The position numbers were made by a program, and so were the translations under genes. Below are positions 26,280 to 32,951 of a stretch of DNA of 32,951 nt, piece by piece. Origin of the DNA: Halalkalibacterium ligniniphilum (GTDB taxonomy: Bacteria; Bacillota; Bacilli; Bacillales; Bacillaceae_D). Each line of letters starts with the position of its first letter. The first letter of the stretch is position 1. The stretch covers positions 1 to 32,951 of the forward strand of contig NZ_ANNK01000168.1 in NCBI RefSeq assembly GCF_000334155.1. The letters run 5' to 3'. The notes under the pieces were generated by a model. The model did not search any database and had not been told where the DNA came from. It saw only the letters and a list, made by a program, of their open reading frames with translations.

Positions 26280-26630
26280 ATGGGGTGGATCTATTTATTA
26301 TTAGCAGGCGTTTTAGAAATTGCTTGGGCATTTGGACTCCAATTATCCGAAGGTTTAACGCGCCCTCTACTGAGCACCGTTACAATGATACTTATTGTAA
26401 TGTGTTTTTTCTTATTTGCAGCCTCACTAAAAACGATTCCGATCGGAACTGCCTATGCCATTTTCACTGGTATTGGCACAGCAGGCACCTCTACAATTAG
26501 TATGCTCTTTTTACAGGAGCCAGCAAATCTGTTGAAAATATTCTTTCTGCTTATGTTAGTAACAGGCATTATCGGGTTAAAATTGACGACTGTTGAGGAA
26601 GACCTTAAAAAAACTAAGGGAGATGCATAA
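26280..26630 (+). CDS. ykkC: SMR-family guanidine exporter subunit, YkkC type
   Basis: A 116-residue small multidrug resistance protein with four membrane helices (about 2-20, 30-49, 57-79, 84-103). The proton/substrate-binding glutamate is E13 in GVLEIAWAFG, and the third helix carries GTAYAIFTGIGTAGT, the YkkC-type signature. YkkC and YkkD form a heteromeric guanidinium/H+ exporter in B. subtilis. AAAGGAG lies 8 bases before the ATG, right after the guanidine riboswitch, which strongly supports the substrate. It has a hydrophilic tail (TTVEEDLKKTKGDA) longer than typical SMR proteins. Confidence 0.9.
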   Translation: MGWIYLLLAGVLEIAWAFGLQLSEGLTRPLLSTVTMILIVMCFFLFAASLKTIPIGTAYAIFTGIGTAGTSTISMLFLQEPANLLKIFFLLMLVTGIIGLKLTTVEEDLKKTKGDA

Positions 26631-26632
26631 GC

Positions 26633-26950
26633 ATGGCTTGGACGTTGCTTATTATTGCTGGTTTGTTTGAAGTGTTGTTTGTCACATTTATGAAATTATC
26701 GAATGGCTTTAAACAAAAGGGATTCACCTTGCTCTGCATTGTCACAGGCGGGCTTAGCTTTTACTTACTTTCCCTTTCACTATTAGCGATCCCCATTGGA
26801 ACTGCCTATGCCATTTGGGCTGGTATCGGAGCAGCTGGAAGCGTCATAGTCGGAATGATCTTTTTCAAAGAATCAAAACAAGTCATTCGCCTATTGTTTC
26901 TCGCATTTATTGTCACAGGGGTTGTAGGGTTGAAGGTATCCTCGTCATGA
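26633..26950 (+). CDS. ykkD: SMR-family guanidine exporter subunit, YkkD type
   Basis: A 105-residue partner of the preceding gene, starting two bases after its stop (GGGAG ribosome site inside the previous gene). It has four helices, glutamate E13 in GLFEVLFVTF, and GTAYAIWAGIGAAGSVIVGMIFFKE, which matches the YkkD-type helix 3. The two unequal, adjacent SMR genes point to a heterodimer with opposite topologies. The same riboswitch controls both. Confidence 0.9.
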   Translation: MAWTLLIIAGLFEVLFVTFMKLSNGFKQKGFTLLCIVTGGLSFYLLSLSLLAIPIGTAYAIWAGIGAAGSVIVGMIFFKESKQVIRLLFLAFIVTGVVGLKVSSS

Positions 26951-27043
26951 TGACCTAATAAGCTTGAAAAATTGATTTTTGCGCGAGTTTTTGGAGAGCC
27001 TATGTTTTATCCTTGCTCATTTTGAGGTCATAAGGCATCTTTT

Positions 27044-27092
27044 CTTCCTAAAAAAGTCAGGGAACTGCTCGAGATGACGACCATTCCCTGAC
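27044..27092 (-). terminator. Rho-independent terminator of the tctCBA operon
   Basis: Nine-base perfect arms GTCAGGGAA / TTCCCTGAC (27056-27064 and 27084-27092), loop of 19, followed by TTTTTTAGG on the minus strand, 29 bases after the tctA stop. Confidence 0.82.
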
Positions 27093-27121
27093 ACTCTATC
27101 AAAAATCTTGATGAAACTATG

Positions 27122-28627
27122 CTAGGCAGATAAATCAGCCGAGTCTTTTTTTTGTTTCCGATTGCGGATTTGAGGAATAATGAGTGACAATAATGCAATG
27201 GCAAACAGCGAGATAGCGATCGAACTATTAAAAAAGATTGACCAACTTCCCCCTGAAATTGTAAGAGACTGCCGTAGTGCCTGCTCCATCATGCCCCCAA
27301 GAATAAAAGCAAGAATAAATGGTGCCGCTGGAAATGCAAAAACGCGCATAAAATACCCGAACACACCAAACATGATGAGAAGATACAAATCAAAGATGCT
27401 AAAGCTTACCGAATATACTCCGATTAAGCTAAACATAATAACGAGCGAGATTAACAGTGGTCTTGGCACAAGCAAAATTTTTGCAAAGTATGGAATGAGT
27501 GGCAGGTTCAAAATTAATAAAAAGACATTCCCGATATACATACTGGCAATCACGCCCCAAAACACATCCGGGAATTCTGTCATTAACATAGGACCCGGCT
27601 GTACCCCTAAGACAAGAAAGGCCCCTAACATAACCGCTGTTGTCCCTGAGCCCGGTATCCCAAGACTTAACAACGGAACAAAGGCCCCACTTGTTGCCGC
27701 ATTGTTGGCTGTCTCTGGTGCCGCTAATCCCCGAATCGAGCCTTTTCCAAATTCCTCAGGGTTTTTTGCTAGTTTTTTCTCGGTGATATACCCGATAAAT
27801 GAAGAAATCGTTGCTCCTGCACCTGGCAACACGCCAAGGAGAAACCCTAAGAAGGATTGACGAGTAGCAGGTCCACTCATTTCCTTAAAGTCTTCTTTTG
27901 ACAGTTTTAGGCTGCCAATTCGTTTATACTGACCAAACGACCCGTCTTTACGATTGAGAATTAAAAAGCATACTTCTGCAATGGCAAACAAACCTAGAGC
28001 AATCACCAGAAAATCAATGCCATCTAAAAGGTTCACATTCCCAAAAGTAAATCTAGCTGTACCAGTCTGTGCGTCAATTCCAATCATAACAACCATGAAT
28101 CCGAGCGTTGCCGAAATCAATGCTTTGATTGTTGAACCTTCTGATAGACTGGCAATCGCCGTTAACCCTAGCAGCATTAAGGCAAAATATTCAGGAGGAC
28201 CGAAAATGATCGCCACACTTGCAAGCATTGGCGCAAACAACATTAATAAAACAACACTAACTGTTCCACCAATAAACGAACAAATAGCAGAAATTGCTAA
28301 GGCCTTCCCTGCTTTTCCTTGTTGAGCCATGGGGTAACCATCAAAAGCAGCGGCAACGGTCCCTGCGACCCCAGGAGCATTTAGGAGAATCGATGAAGTC
28401 GAGCCTCCATACATCGAACCGTAATATACACCAGCCATCATGACTAATGCGAGGGTTGGGTTCATTCCGTAAGTAATCGGAATCATAATGGCGATCGCAC
28501 TAATCGGGCCTAAGCCTGGAATCATACCTATAATTGTCCCTAATAGAACACCAATAAAAACAAAGAACATTCCTTCAATACTAAATGCAATCTGAAAGCC
28601 TTGCATTAAGCCTTCAAAAGCTCCCAT
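27122..28627 (-). CDS. tctA: TctA: large membrane subunit of a tripartite tricarboxylate transporter
   Basis: A 501-residue polytopic membrane protein (about 11-12 hydrophobic segments) of the TTT family. The conserved glycine-rich loop GTIIGMIPGLGPISAIAIMIPITYG appears in two pieces near the amino end (about 30-54), with a similar loop in the second half (GFLLGVLPGAGATISSFIGY), reflecting the internal duplication of TctA. It works with TctB and the TctC binding protein in secondary uptake of citrate or another carboxylate. ATG at 28627 is preferred over 28648, because the upstream codons are themselves the AGGAGG ribosome site. The gene is last in tctC-tctB-tctA. Confidence 0.93.
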   Translation of the reverse strand: MGAFEGLMQGFQIAFSIEGMFFVFIGVLLGTIIGMIPGLGPISAIAIMIPITYGMNPTLALVMMAGVYYGSMYGGSTSSILLNAPGVAGTVAAAFDGYPMAQQGKAGKALAISAICSFIGGTVSVVLLMLFAPMLASVAIIFGPPEYFALMLLGLTAIASLSEGSTIKALISATLGFMVVMIGIDAQTGTARFTFGNVNLLDGIDFLVIALGLFAIAEVCFLILNRKDGSFGQYKRIGSLKLSKEDFKEMSGPATRQSFLGFLLGVLPGAGATISSFIGYITEKKLAKNPEEFGKGSIRGLAAPETANNAATSGAFVPLLSLGIPGSGTTAVMLGAFLVLGVQPGPMLMTEFPDVFWGVIASMYIGNVFLLILNLPLIPYFAKILLVPRPLLISLVIMFSLIGVYSVSFSIFDLYLLIMFGVFGYFMRVFAFPAAPFILAFILGGMMEQALRQSLTISGGSWSIFFNSSIAISLFAIALLSLIIPQIRNRKQKKDSADLSA

Positions 28628-28685
28628 GAACCTATATCCTCCTATCATTGACCCTGCGCCAAATGCACACTCTTATTATGTTTCG

Positions 28686-29144
28686 TTAAAAAGGTAGAAT
28701 GCCTGATGGCAAACGAATGGAAAGTAAATAATTAAACAAATAATAGACGCTTATCGAAAAGAGGAAAGCAGTCAGTATGGTTGCAATCCAGTTTCGGTAC
28801 CCAAGGGTCACCGAACAGCAAATAATAAACAAAAAGGTTGTAATAACAAACCCAATCATCTCTAGTAAAAAAATGTAAACAAGCACTTGCCCAAGAACCC
28901 CTAAAAGCATGAACACTTCTTTTTTTGGAATGCTACGACGTTTCTTTTGCTCCTCTGTGTCGATATCCTGTGAAAAGTAGAAAATCACTGATAGTATAAG
29001 GAGAAGAAACCCAAGTGACTTTGGCATCATATCTGAGTCAACTGGAACATAAGCATATTCTGGTAATTGATAGCTTAAAATGAGGAACAAAACGGCAATC
29101 GCCATTAAAACGAGCGCAAGCTTTTGATTGATAGTTTTCAGCAT
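28686..29144 (-). CDS. tctB: TctB: small membrane subunit of the tripartite tricarboxylate transporter
   Basis: A 152-residue protein with four predicted membrane helices (about 6-24, 45-60, 77-110 as two, 122-142) and a cytoplasmic charged loop (DTEEQKKRRSIPKKE), the usual TctB layout. Sequence conservation of TctB is low, so the call rests on topology, size and position between tctC and tctA. ATG at 29144 has GAGGGGG about 8 bases upstream; the longer frame starting at 29165 covers that ribosome site. Confidence 0.85.
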   Translation of the reverse strand: MLKTINQKLALVLMAIAVLFLILSYQLPEYAYVPVDSDMMPKSLGFLLLILSVIFYFSQDIDTEEQKKRRSIPKKEVFMLLGVLGQVLVYIFLLEMIGFVITTFLFIICCSVTLGYRNWIATILTAFLFSISVYYLFNYLLSIRLPSGILPF

Positions 29145-29174
29145 CGTTAGCGTCCCCCTCTGCATTTAAATCGC

Positions 29175-30194
29175 TTATTCATGCACATCAAAACCTAATC
29201 TTTCGAGTAATCCTTGGATTTCATTTTTTTGTTCATCCAAAAATTGTCCATACTCCTCACTGCCCATGAAAAATTCTTCCCACCCATAAGTATTACGAAT
29301 CTCTGCGAATGCTTCCGACTCACTGGCCTCTCTAAAGAGATCTTCAAAGTATTTCACCTGTTCTGGTGTCATATCAGGTGGCCCAAAAACCCCACGCCAA
29401 TTAACGAATTCTGCATCGATCCCTTGCTCAATTCCTGTCGGCAATTCTGAAAGAAATTCTCCCTCTAAACGCTCAGGTGCTGTAATACCTAAGATTCGTA
29501 TTTCCCCTGCCCGGGCTTGCTCCACTGCTTCCGAAACCCCTGTCGATAGAACATCAACACTACCATTTAACAGAGCTGTTAAGGTTCCGCCCTCTTGTTC
29601 TGAGACATATCTAATTTGTGTTATATCGACCCCTGCTGCTTCTGCAAAGTTAACAAACTGCATGTGATCCATGCTTCCTGGTGATGATGTACCGATTACA
29701 CTCACAGACGTTGGATCCTCTACCATATCCTCAAATAACTCGCTCAAATTCTCCCATTTTGCATCTGCTCGAACAGCAAAAGCACCATAATCAGCAATTA
29801 AATTGGCGATCGGCGTAAAATCCTCATGCCCGAATTCTGATTGTCCATTCAAAGGAATAAACATTAGTGGGGGTGAAGCAACAAAAACATGGTGCGGATC
29901 ATTGCGATTGTGGACATACGCCCAGCCGACCGCACCTCCACCACCTGGCTTATTTACTACGCCAAAGCTTTGGTCTGCTATACCTTCTTCCTCTAATACT
30001 CTAGCTAGCATTCTAGCGGTTGTATCCCAACCCCCTCCAGCACCAGCTGGAGCAACAAATTCAATTGAACGGCTAGGCGTCCATTCTCCATTTTCATTTA
30101 CTCCTTCCGCATCAGCAGGTGATGAATTAGATCCAGAACAGGCTGCCAGTATGAACATCACTACAATTGACAGTAAAAGTGCTGTTTTCTTCAT
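29175..30194 (-). CDS. tctC: TctC: substrate-binding lipoprotein of the tripartite tricarboxylate transporter
   Basis: A 339-residue Bug/TctC-family solute receptor. A lipoprotein signal ends in LAAC (C19). The mature chain has the family's ligand-loop motifs FVAPAGAGGGWDTTARML, VVNKPGGGGAVGWAYV and IGTSSPGSMDHMQF. The substrate cannot be fixed: citrate, other tri- or dicarboxylates, and terephthalate-like compounds are all known for the family. It is first in the operon, with GGGGAGG before the ATG, and lies next to a CitA/CitB-type sensor pair that probably regulates it. Confidence 0.93.
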   Translation of the reverse strand: MKKTALLLSIVVMFILAACSGSNSSPADAEGVNENGEWTPSRSIEFVAPAGAGGGWDTTARMLARVLEEEGIADQSFGVVNKPGGGGAVGWAYVHNRNDPHHVFVASPPLMFIPLNGQSEFGHEDFTPIANLIADYGAFAVRADAKWENLSELFEDMVEDPTSVSVIGTSSPGSMDHMQFVNFAEAAGVDITQIRYVSEQEGGTLTALLNGSVDVLSTGVSEAVEQARAGEIRILGITAPERLEGEFLSELPTGIEQGIDAEFVNWRGVFGPPDMTPEQVKYFEDLFREASESEAFAEIRNTYGWEEFFMGSEEYGQFLDEQKNEIQGLLERLGFDVHE

Positions 30195-30303
30195 TACATT
30201 TCCTCCCCTTGATTACCTATTTATTTTGATATCCTAATAGTAAAGGGTTCTTGTTTCAATGTAACCGTATTCAAAATTTAATTTTTTTAAAACTTTATTG
30301 TCT

Positions 30304-30321
30304 TTTTGTTCATTTTGTTCA
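30304..30321. repeat. Tandem 9-bp repeats in the tctC upstream region
   Basis: TTTTGTTCA occurs twice without a gap (30304-30312 and 30313-30321), 110-127 bases upstream of the tctC start. It could be a binding site for the neighbouring response regulator. The location fits, but no matching consensus is known to me. Confidence 0.4.
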
Positions 30322-30363
30322 TAGGCCGTTCAAAGCTGATTTTTATGGTCATTTCCGTTTAAT

Positions 30364-30395
30364 TAAAAAAGGCACCGTTCTCAAATGAACAGTGC
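30364..30395 (-). terminator. Rho-independent terminator of the two-component operon
   Basis: Nine-base arms GCACTGTTC / GAACGGTGC with one G-T pair and a six-base loop (30372-30395), followed on the minus strand by CTTTTTTAATT, 41 bases after the response regulator stop. Confidence 0.82.
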
Positions 30396-30435
30396 ATAAG
30401 AAGATTCCTTTATCCTATTGCTTGATAACTCAACA

Positions 30436-31119
30436 TTAGTACATATCATCGTTTAGCCGATACTGTCTTTCTGGCCTGCCAACAATCCCATATTCAACCT
30501 CTGCCTTTACTTTCGCTATGGATGTCATATATTCCAAATAACGTCTAGCGGTCGTTCTTGAAGCCCCCATCTCCATGCCCATTTCTTCAGCCGTGATCCC
30601 CGCTTGTCTACCTTTTAAAATTTGTTTGACCTTTTCTAATGTAATCGGATCAATTCCTTTTGGAAGAACGGTGTCTTTTGAAGATTTTAACGGCTCACTT
30701 CTAAAATATTGATCAATGATATCTTGTTCAATGATCTTTTTTCCTTCTAGCAATTTTTTTCTTTTTTTGAATTTATCAATGGCTTGTTTAAAACGATCAA
30801 AGGTAATTGGTTTAATAATGTAATCATCGATCCCATATTGGAAGGCCTTTTCAACTAACTCTTTTTCAGATGTAGCTGTAATAATAATAATCCCAAGAGC
30901 TGAATATTTTTTTCTGATTAAATGTAGCATGTCCGTCCCAAGCTGATCAGGCATATAAACATCTAGCAATAATAAATCAACTTTATTTCCTTCCAATAAC
31001 GTAAGCGCTTCCATAACAGTTGCTGCTTTTCCCTTTACCTTTACTTCAGGTATGTCCTTTAAAAACTGCTCATGAATATTTGCTACTCGAAAATCATCTT
31101 CAACGATTAAAACGTTCAT
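30436..31119 (-). CDS. CitB/DcuR-family response regulator
   Basis: A 227-residue regulator. The receiver domain (1-120) has the acidic pocket VEDD at 6-9, phosphoacceptor D53 in LLLLDVYMP, a switch threonine in ITATSE and lysine in IIKPI. The C-terminal winged helix-turn-helix typical of CitT/DctR/MalR (ITAEEMGMEMGASRTTARRYLEYM, in two halves) ends in GRPERQYRLN. It overlaps the sensor kinase gene by 20 bases. Bacillus relatives (CitT, DctR, MaeR/MalR) regulate uptake of citrate, C4-dicarboxylates or malate. Next to tctCBA, its target is probably that operon. Confidence 0.92.
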   Translation of the reverse strand: MNVLIVEDDFRVANIHEQFLKDIPEVKVKGKAATVMEALTLLEGNKVDLLLLDVYMPDQLGTDMLHLIRKKYSALGIIIITATSEKELVEKAFQYGIDDYIIKPITFDRFKQAIDKFKKRKKLLEGKKIIEQDIIDQYFRSEPLKSSKDTVLPKGIDPITLEKVKQILKGRQAGITAEEMGMEMGASRTTARRYLEYMTSIAKVKAEVEYGIVGRPERQYRLNDDMY

Positions 31120-32725
31120 GATCTGTGCTCCTCCTTCTCATCTTTGGCAAAAATACTGTAAAGACAGCTCCTCCCGTGTTAGGATTATAAGCTTCAATTG
31201 TCCCACCTAACGTATCAATCGCTTCTTTCACAAGGGATAAGCCAAATCCTCGATTGGTCCCATTTTTCGTAGAATAGCCTCTCATAAACAATTCATTCAT
31301 CTTTTCCTTATTAAGACCCGTTCCGTTGTCTGCCACTTCAAACACAAGATCATGTCCTATATCGGTCACAAAAAAAGTAACAATCTTCTCAGCTTTATGG
31401 CTAACTGCTTCAAACGCATTATCTAGTAGATTTCCAAAAATCGTAATTAAACTGGATGTATCCGCTTCTAAATAAGCAGCTCCTAATGAACTTTCTTCAT
31501 TAATATGGAAGCGAATTTTTTGTTCGGATGCTTTGCTTAATTTTCCTAATAAGATGGCTTGAATGGTTGGATCTTTAATTTGCTCAAATAAGATTTTGTT
31601 TTGAATTTCATGGGCTTGTGCTTCTTTATGAATAAATGCTATTGCATCATCGACTTTCCCAATTTGTAGCAAGCCTGAAATTGTGTAAAGCTTATTCGTA
31701 TATTCATGGGTTTGAGCACGAAGATCCTGAGAATATTTTTTAACCTCTGATAGCGTATTAACCATTTGCTTCACTTCGGTTCGATCACGAAAGCTAGCAA
31801 CGACTCCCACCGTTTCTCCGGCTTCTTGGATTGGCGTTCGGTTAACAATGACACTATGGTTTTTTAATTGTATTTCTTGATTTGTTTCGTTTTCTCCAGT
31901 TTTCAACACCCTATGCATTTGAGTGTTCGGAAACAATGCTTCAATTGGCTTTCCTACAGCCTCTCCAGTAATGCCGAGCATGGTCTTTGCGGATTGATTA
32001 ATAAGTGTGACTGTCCCCATGTTATCAACCGCTACGATCCCTTCTTTTACTGACTGTAATATCGCATGACGTTCGCGGTACAATGAGGCAATCTCAGACG
32101 GTTCTAAGCCAAGGGTATCCTTCCTTATACTTCGTGCTAAAATAATGCTTCCAACAGTTCCGATCGTAAAAACGAGCAGCGCCCATCCTGCAAACGTTTT
32201 CAAATCCTGTAAAAAAACAGACTGAATGTGACCAATCAAAAAACCAACCGAAACGACACCTATAATGTCCTGTTGCTCATTAAATACAGGTGTTTTCCCT
32301 CTGAGGGAGGTACCTAATGACCCTTCGGCTTTTGAAATATAGCTCTCACCATAGACAAGTGCCAGTTCATTGTCGCCACCTACCATGGTTTGACCGATTC
32401 GCTCCTCCTTTGGATGGGAATAACGAATGTCTTCCGTATTACCAACAACAATAAACTCTGCTCCAACTTCCTGCCGAATTCGTTCTGCTATTGGTTGAAT
32501 AATGCTAGACGGATCTTCATGTTCAAAAGCATCAATAACCTCTGGAATGACTGCCACACTTTTGGCAACATTTAAAGCCATTGTACCAATGTGGTTTTCC
32601 GTTTGTTTAATTTCTAAATAATAATAGACCCCGGTGAGAAGTAATAAAACTAAAAAAACAAGTCCTAAAGTATACGATAGAATTTTAGTTTGTAAGGATA
32701 TACGTTGGAAATTGAAATTTCTCAT
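31100..32725 (-). CDS. CitA/DcuS-family sensor histidine kinase
   Basis: A 541-residue membrane kinase. TM1 is at about 14-37, an extracytoplasmic PAS-like (sCache/CitA-type) ligand domain at 38-175 (VIPEVIDAF, RYSHPKEERIGQ, GESYISKAEGSLG), and TM2 at about 178-198. A cytoplasmic PAS lies at 215-315, and a SpoOB-type dimerisation helix with the phosphorylated histidine H340 in RAQTHEYTNKL. The HATPase domain (NLLDNAFEAV, ADNGTGLNKEKM, GFGLSLVKEAI) follows. This architecture senses citrate or C4-dicarboxylates outside the cell. The signalling domain keeps the RYSHP segment that contributes to carboxylate binding in DcuS/CitA. The start is ATG at 32725 (in-frame stop just upstream). Confidence 0.93.
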   Translation of the reverse strand: MRNFNFQRISLQTKILSYTLGLVFLVLLLLTGVYYYLEIKQTENHIGTMALNVAKSVAVIPEVIDAFEHEDPSSIIQPIAERIRQEVGAEFIVVGNTEDIRYSHPKEERIGQTMVGGDNELALVYGESYISKAEGSLGTSLRGKTPVFNEQQDIIGVVSVGFLIGHIQSVFLQDLKTFAGWALLVFTIGTVGSIILARSIRKDTLGLEPSEIASLYRERHAILQSVKEGIVAVDNMGTVTLINQSAKTMLGITGEAVGKPIEALFPNTQMHRVLKTGENETNQEIQLKNHSVIVNRTPIQEAGETVGVVASFRDRTEVKQMVNTLSEVKKYSQDLRAQTHEYTNKLYTISGLLQIGKVDDAIAFIHKEAQAHEIQNKILFEQIKDPTIQAILLGKLSKASEQKIRFHINEESSLGAAYLEADTSSLITIFGNLLDNAFEAVSHKAEKIVTFFVTDIGHDLVFEVADNGTGLNKEKMNELFMRGYSTKNGTNRGFGLSLVKEAIDTLGGTIEAYNPNTGGAVFTVFLPKMRRRSTDHERFNR

Positions 32726-32885
32726 TTATCAGTCAATTCACCTCCCTACTTCCTAGTTTAAAGGGTGGCTCTATTTGTATCAATTGTTGTTAGGTCTTTC
32801 TTTGATTTGCCTAAGATATCAATGAAACTAACAATTCCTCAGACGTCCAGCTCATCAGTGCCCCCTTTTCCTTTTCTGCGCACTA
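32726..32885. other. Region between the sensor kinase gene and the rrn terminator
   Basis: AT-rich and without a supported gene; it presumably contains the promoter of the two-component operon, but no convincing -35/-10 pair was identified. Confidence 0.5.
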
Positions 32886-32914
32886 AAAAAAGCACAACCC
32901 TATCGGATTGTGCT
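32884..32914 (-). terminator. Terminator of the rRNA operon
   Basis: Ten-bp arms AGCACAATCC / GGGTTGTGCT with a GATA loop (32891-32914) and a TTTTTTT run on the minus strand, five bases after the 5S 3' end. Confidence 0.9.
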
Positions 32915-32919
32915 TTAAC

Positions 32920-32951
32920 GCTTGGCAACGTCCTACTCTTGCAGGGGGAAG
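32920..32951 (-). rRNA. rrf: 5S rRNA, 3' end (cut by window edge)
   Basis: The minus strand reads CTTCCCCCTGCAAGAGTAGG followed by ACGTTGCCAAGC, the conserved 3' end of Bacillus 5S rRNA (typically ...CCCCCTGTGAGAGTAGGACG(C/T)(C/T)GCCAAGC). Only the last 32 bases are in the window. It marks the end of an rRNA operon, the same neighbour that csfB has in B. subtilis. Confidence 0.9.

Overview
The window is a chromosomal segment from a low-to-mid GC, endospore-forming member of the Bacillaceae. Almost every gene matches, in order, the Bacillus subtilis block that runs from an rRNA operon (csfB, yaaO, tmk, darA, holB, ricT, yabA, yabB, yazA, rsmI, abrB, metS, tatD, yabE, rnmV, rsmA, yabG, veg, sspF, ispE, purR) to ridA (yabJ). 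It is presented on the opposite strand, so the backbone is read from right to left. Sporulation genes (csfB/gin, sspF, yabG) and two Spo0A-type boxes before abrB confirm a spore former. A very acidic exported binding protein and a betaine importer would suit a salt- or alkali-tolerant bacillus, but the genus cannot be fixed from this sequence alone.

Right end (about 25,980-32,951): the 3' end of a 5S rRNA with the rrn terminator, then accessory genes not found at this place in B. subtilis. These are a CitA/CitB-type two-component system, a tripartite tricarboxylate transporter (tctC-tctB-tctA) and, on the + strand, a guanidine-I (ykkC) riboswitch in front of a paired SMR exporter (ykkC/ykkD type). 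csfB follows. An IS605-like palindromic end lies between csfB and yaaO, where B. subtilis carries xpaC-yaaN.

Middle (about 15,480-25,460): a tightly packed housekeeping operon yaaO-tmk-darA-holB-ricT-yabA, without the expected yaaR between darA and holB. It is followed by yabB-yazA-rsmI and the divergently oriented transition-state regulator abrB. Between abrB and metS sits a nurA-herA pair (nuclease plus hexameric translocase/helicase), an addition to the conserved order.

Left half (1-15,480): metS under a Met T-box leader, a long inverted repeat, tatD, yabE, a long structured rnmV leader, rnmV-rsmA, and yabG with a textbook sigma-K promoter. Next comes an inserted osmoprotection module: an opuAA-AB-AC glycine betaine ABC importer with a divergent GbsR-family repressor, next to an 80-bp exact direct repeat. 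Then come veg (strong promoter), sspF (sigma-G promoter), ispE, purR (PurBox), ridA, and an IS200-type transposase gene cut by the left edge.

Functionally the backbone joins rRNA and tRNA maturation (rnmV, rsmA, rsmI, yabB, metS), replication (holB, tmk, yabA), sporulation and developmental control. The inserted modules provide osmoprotection, carboxylate uptake, guanidine export and DNA-end processing.
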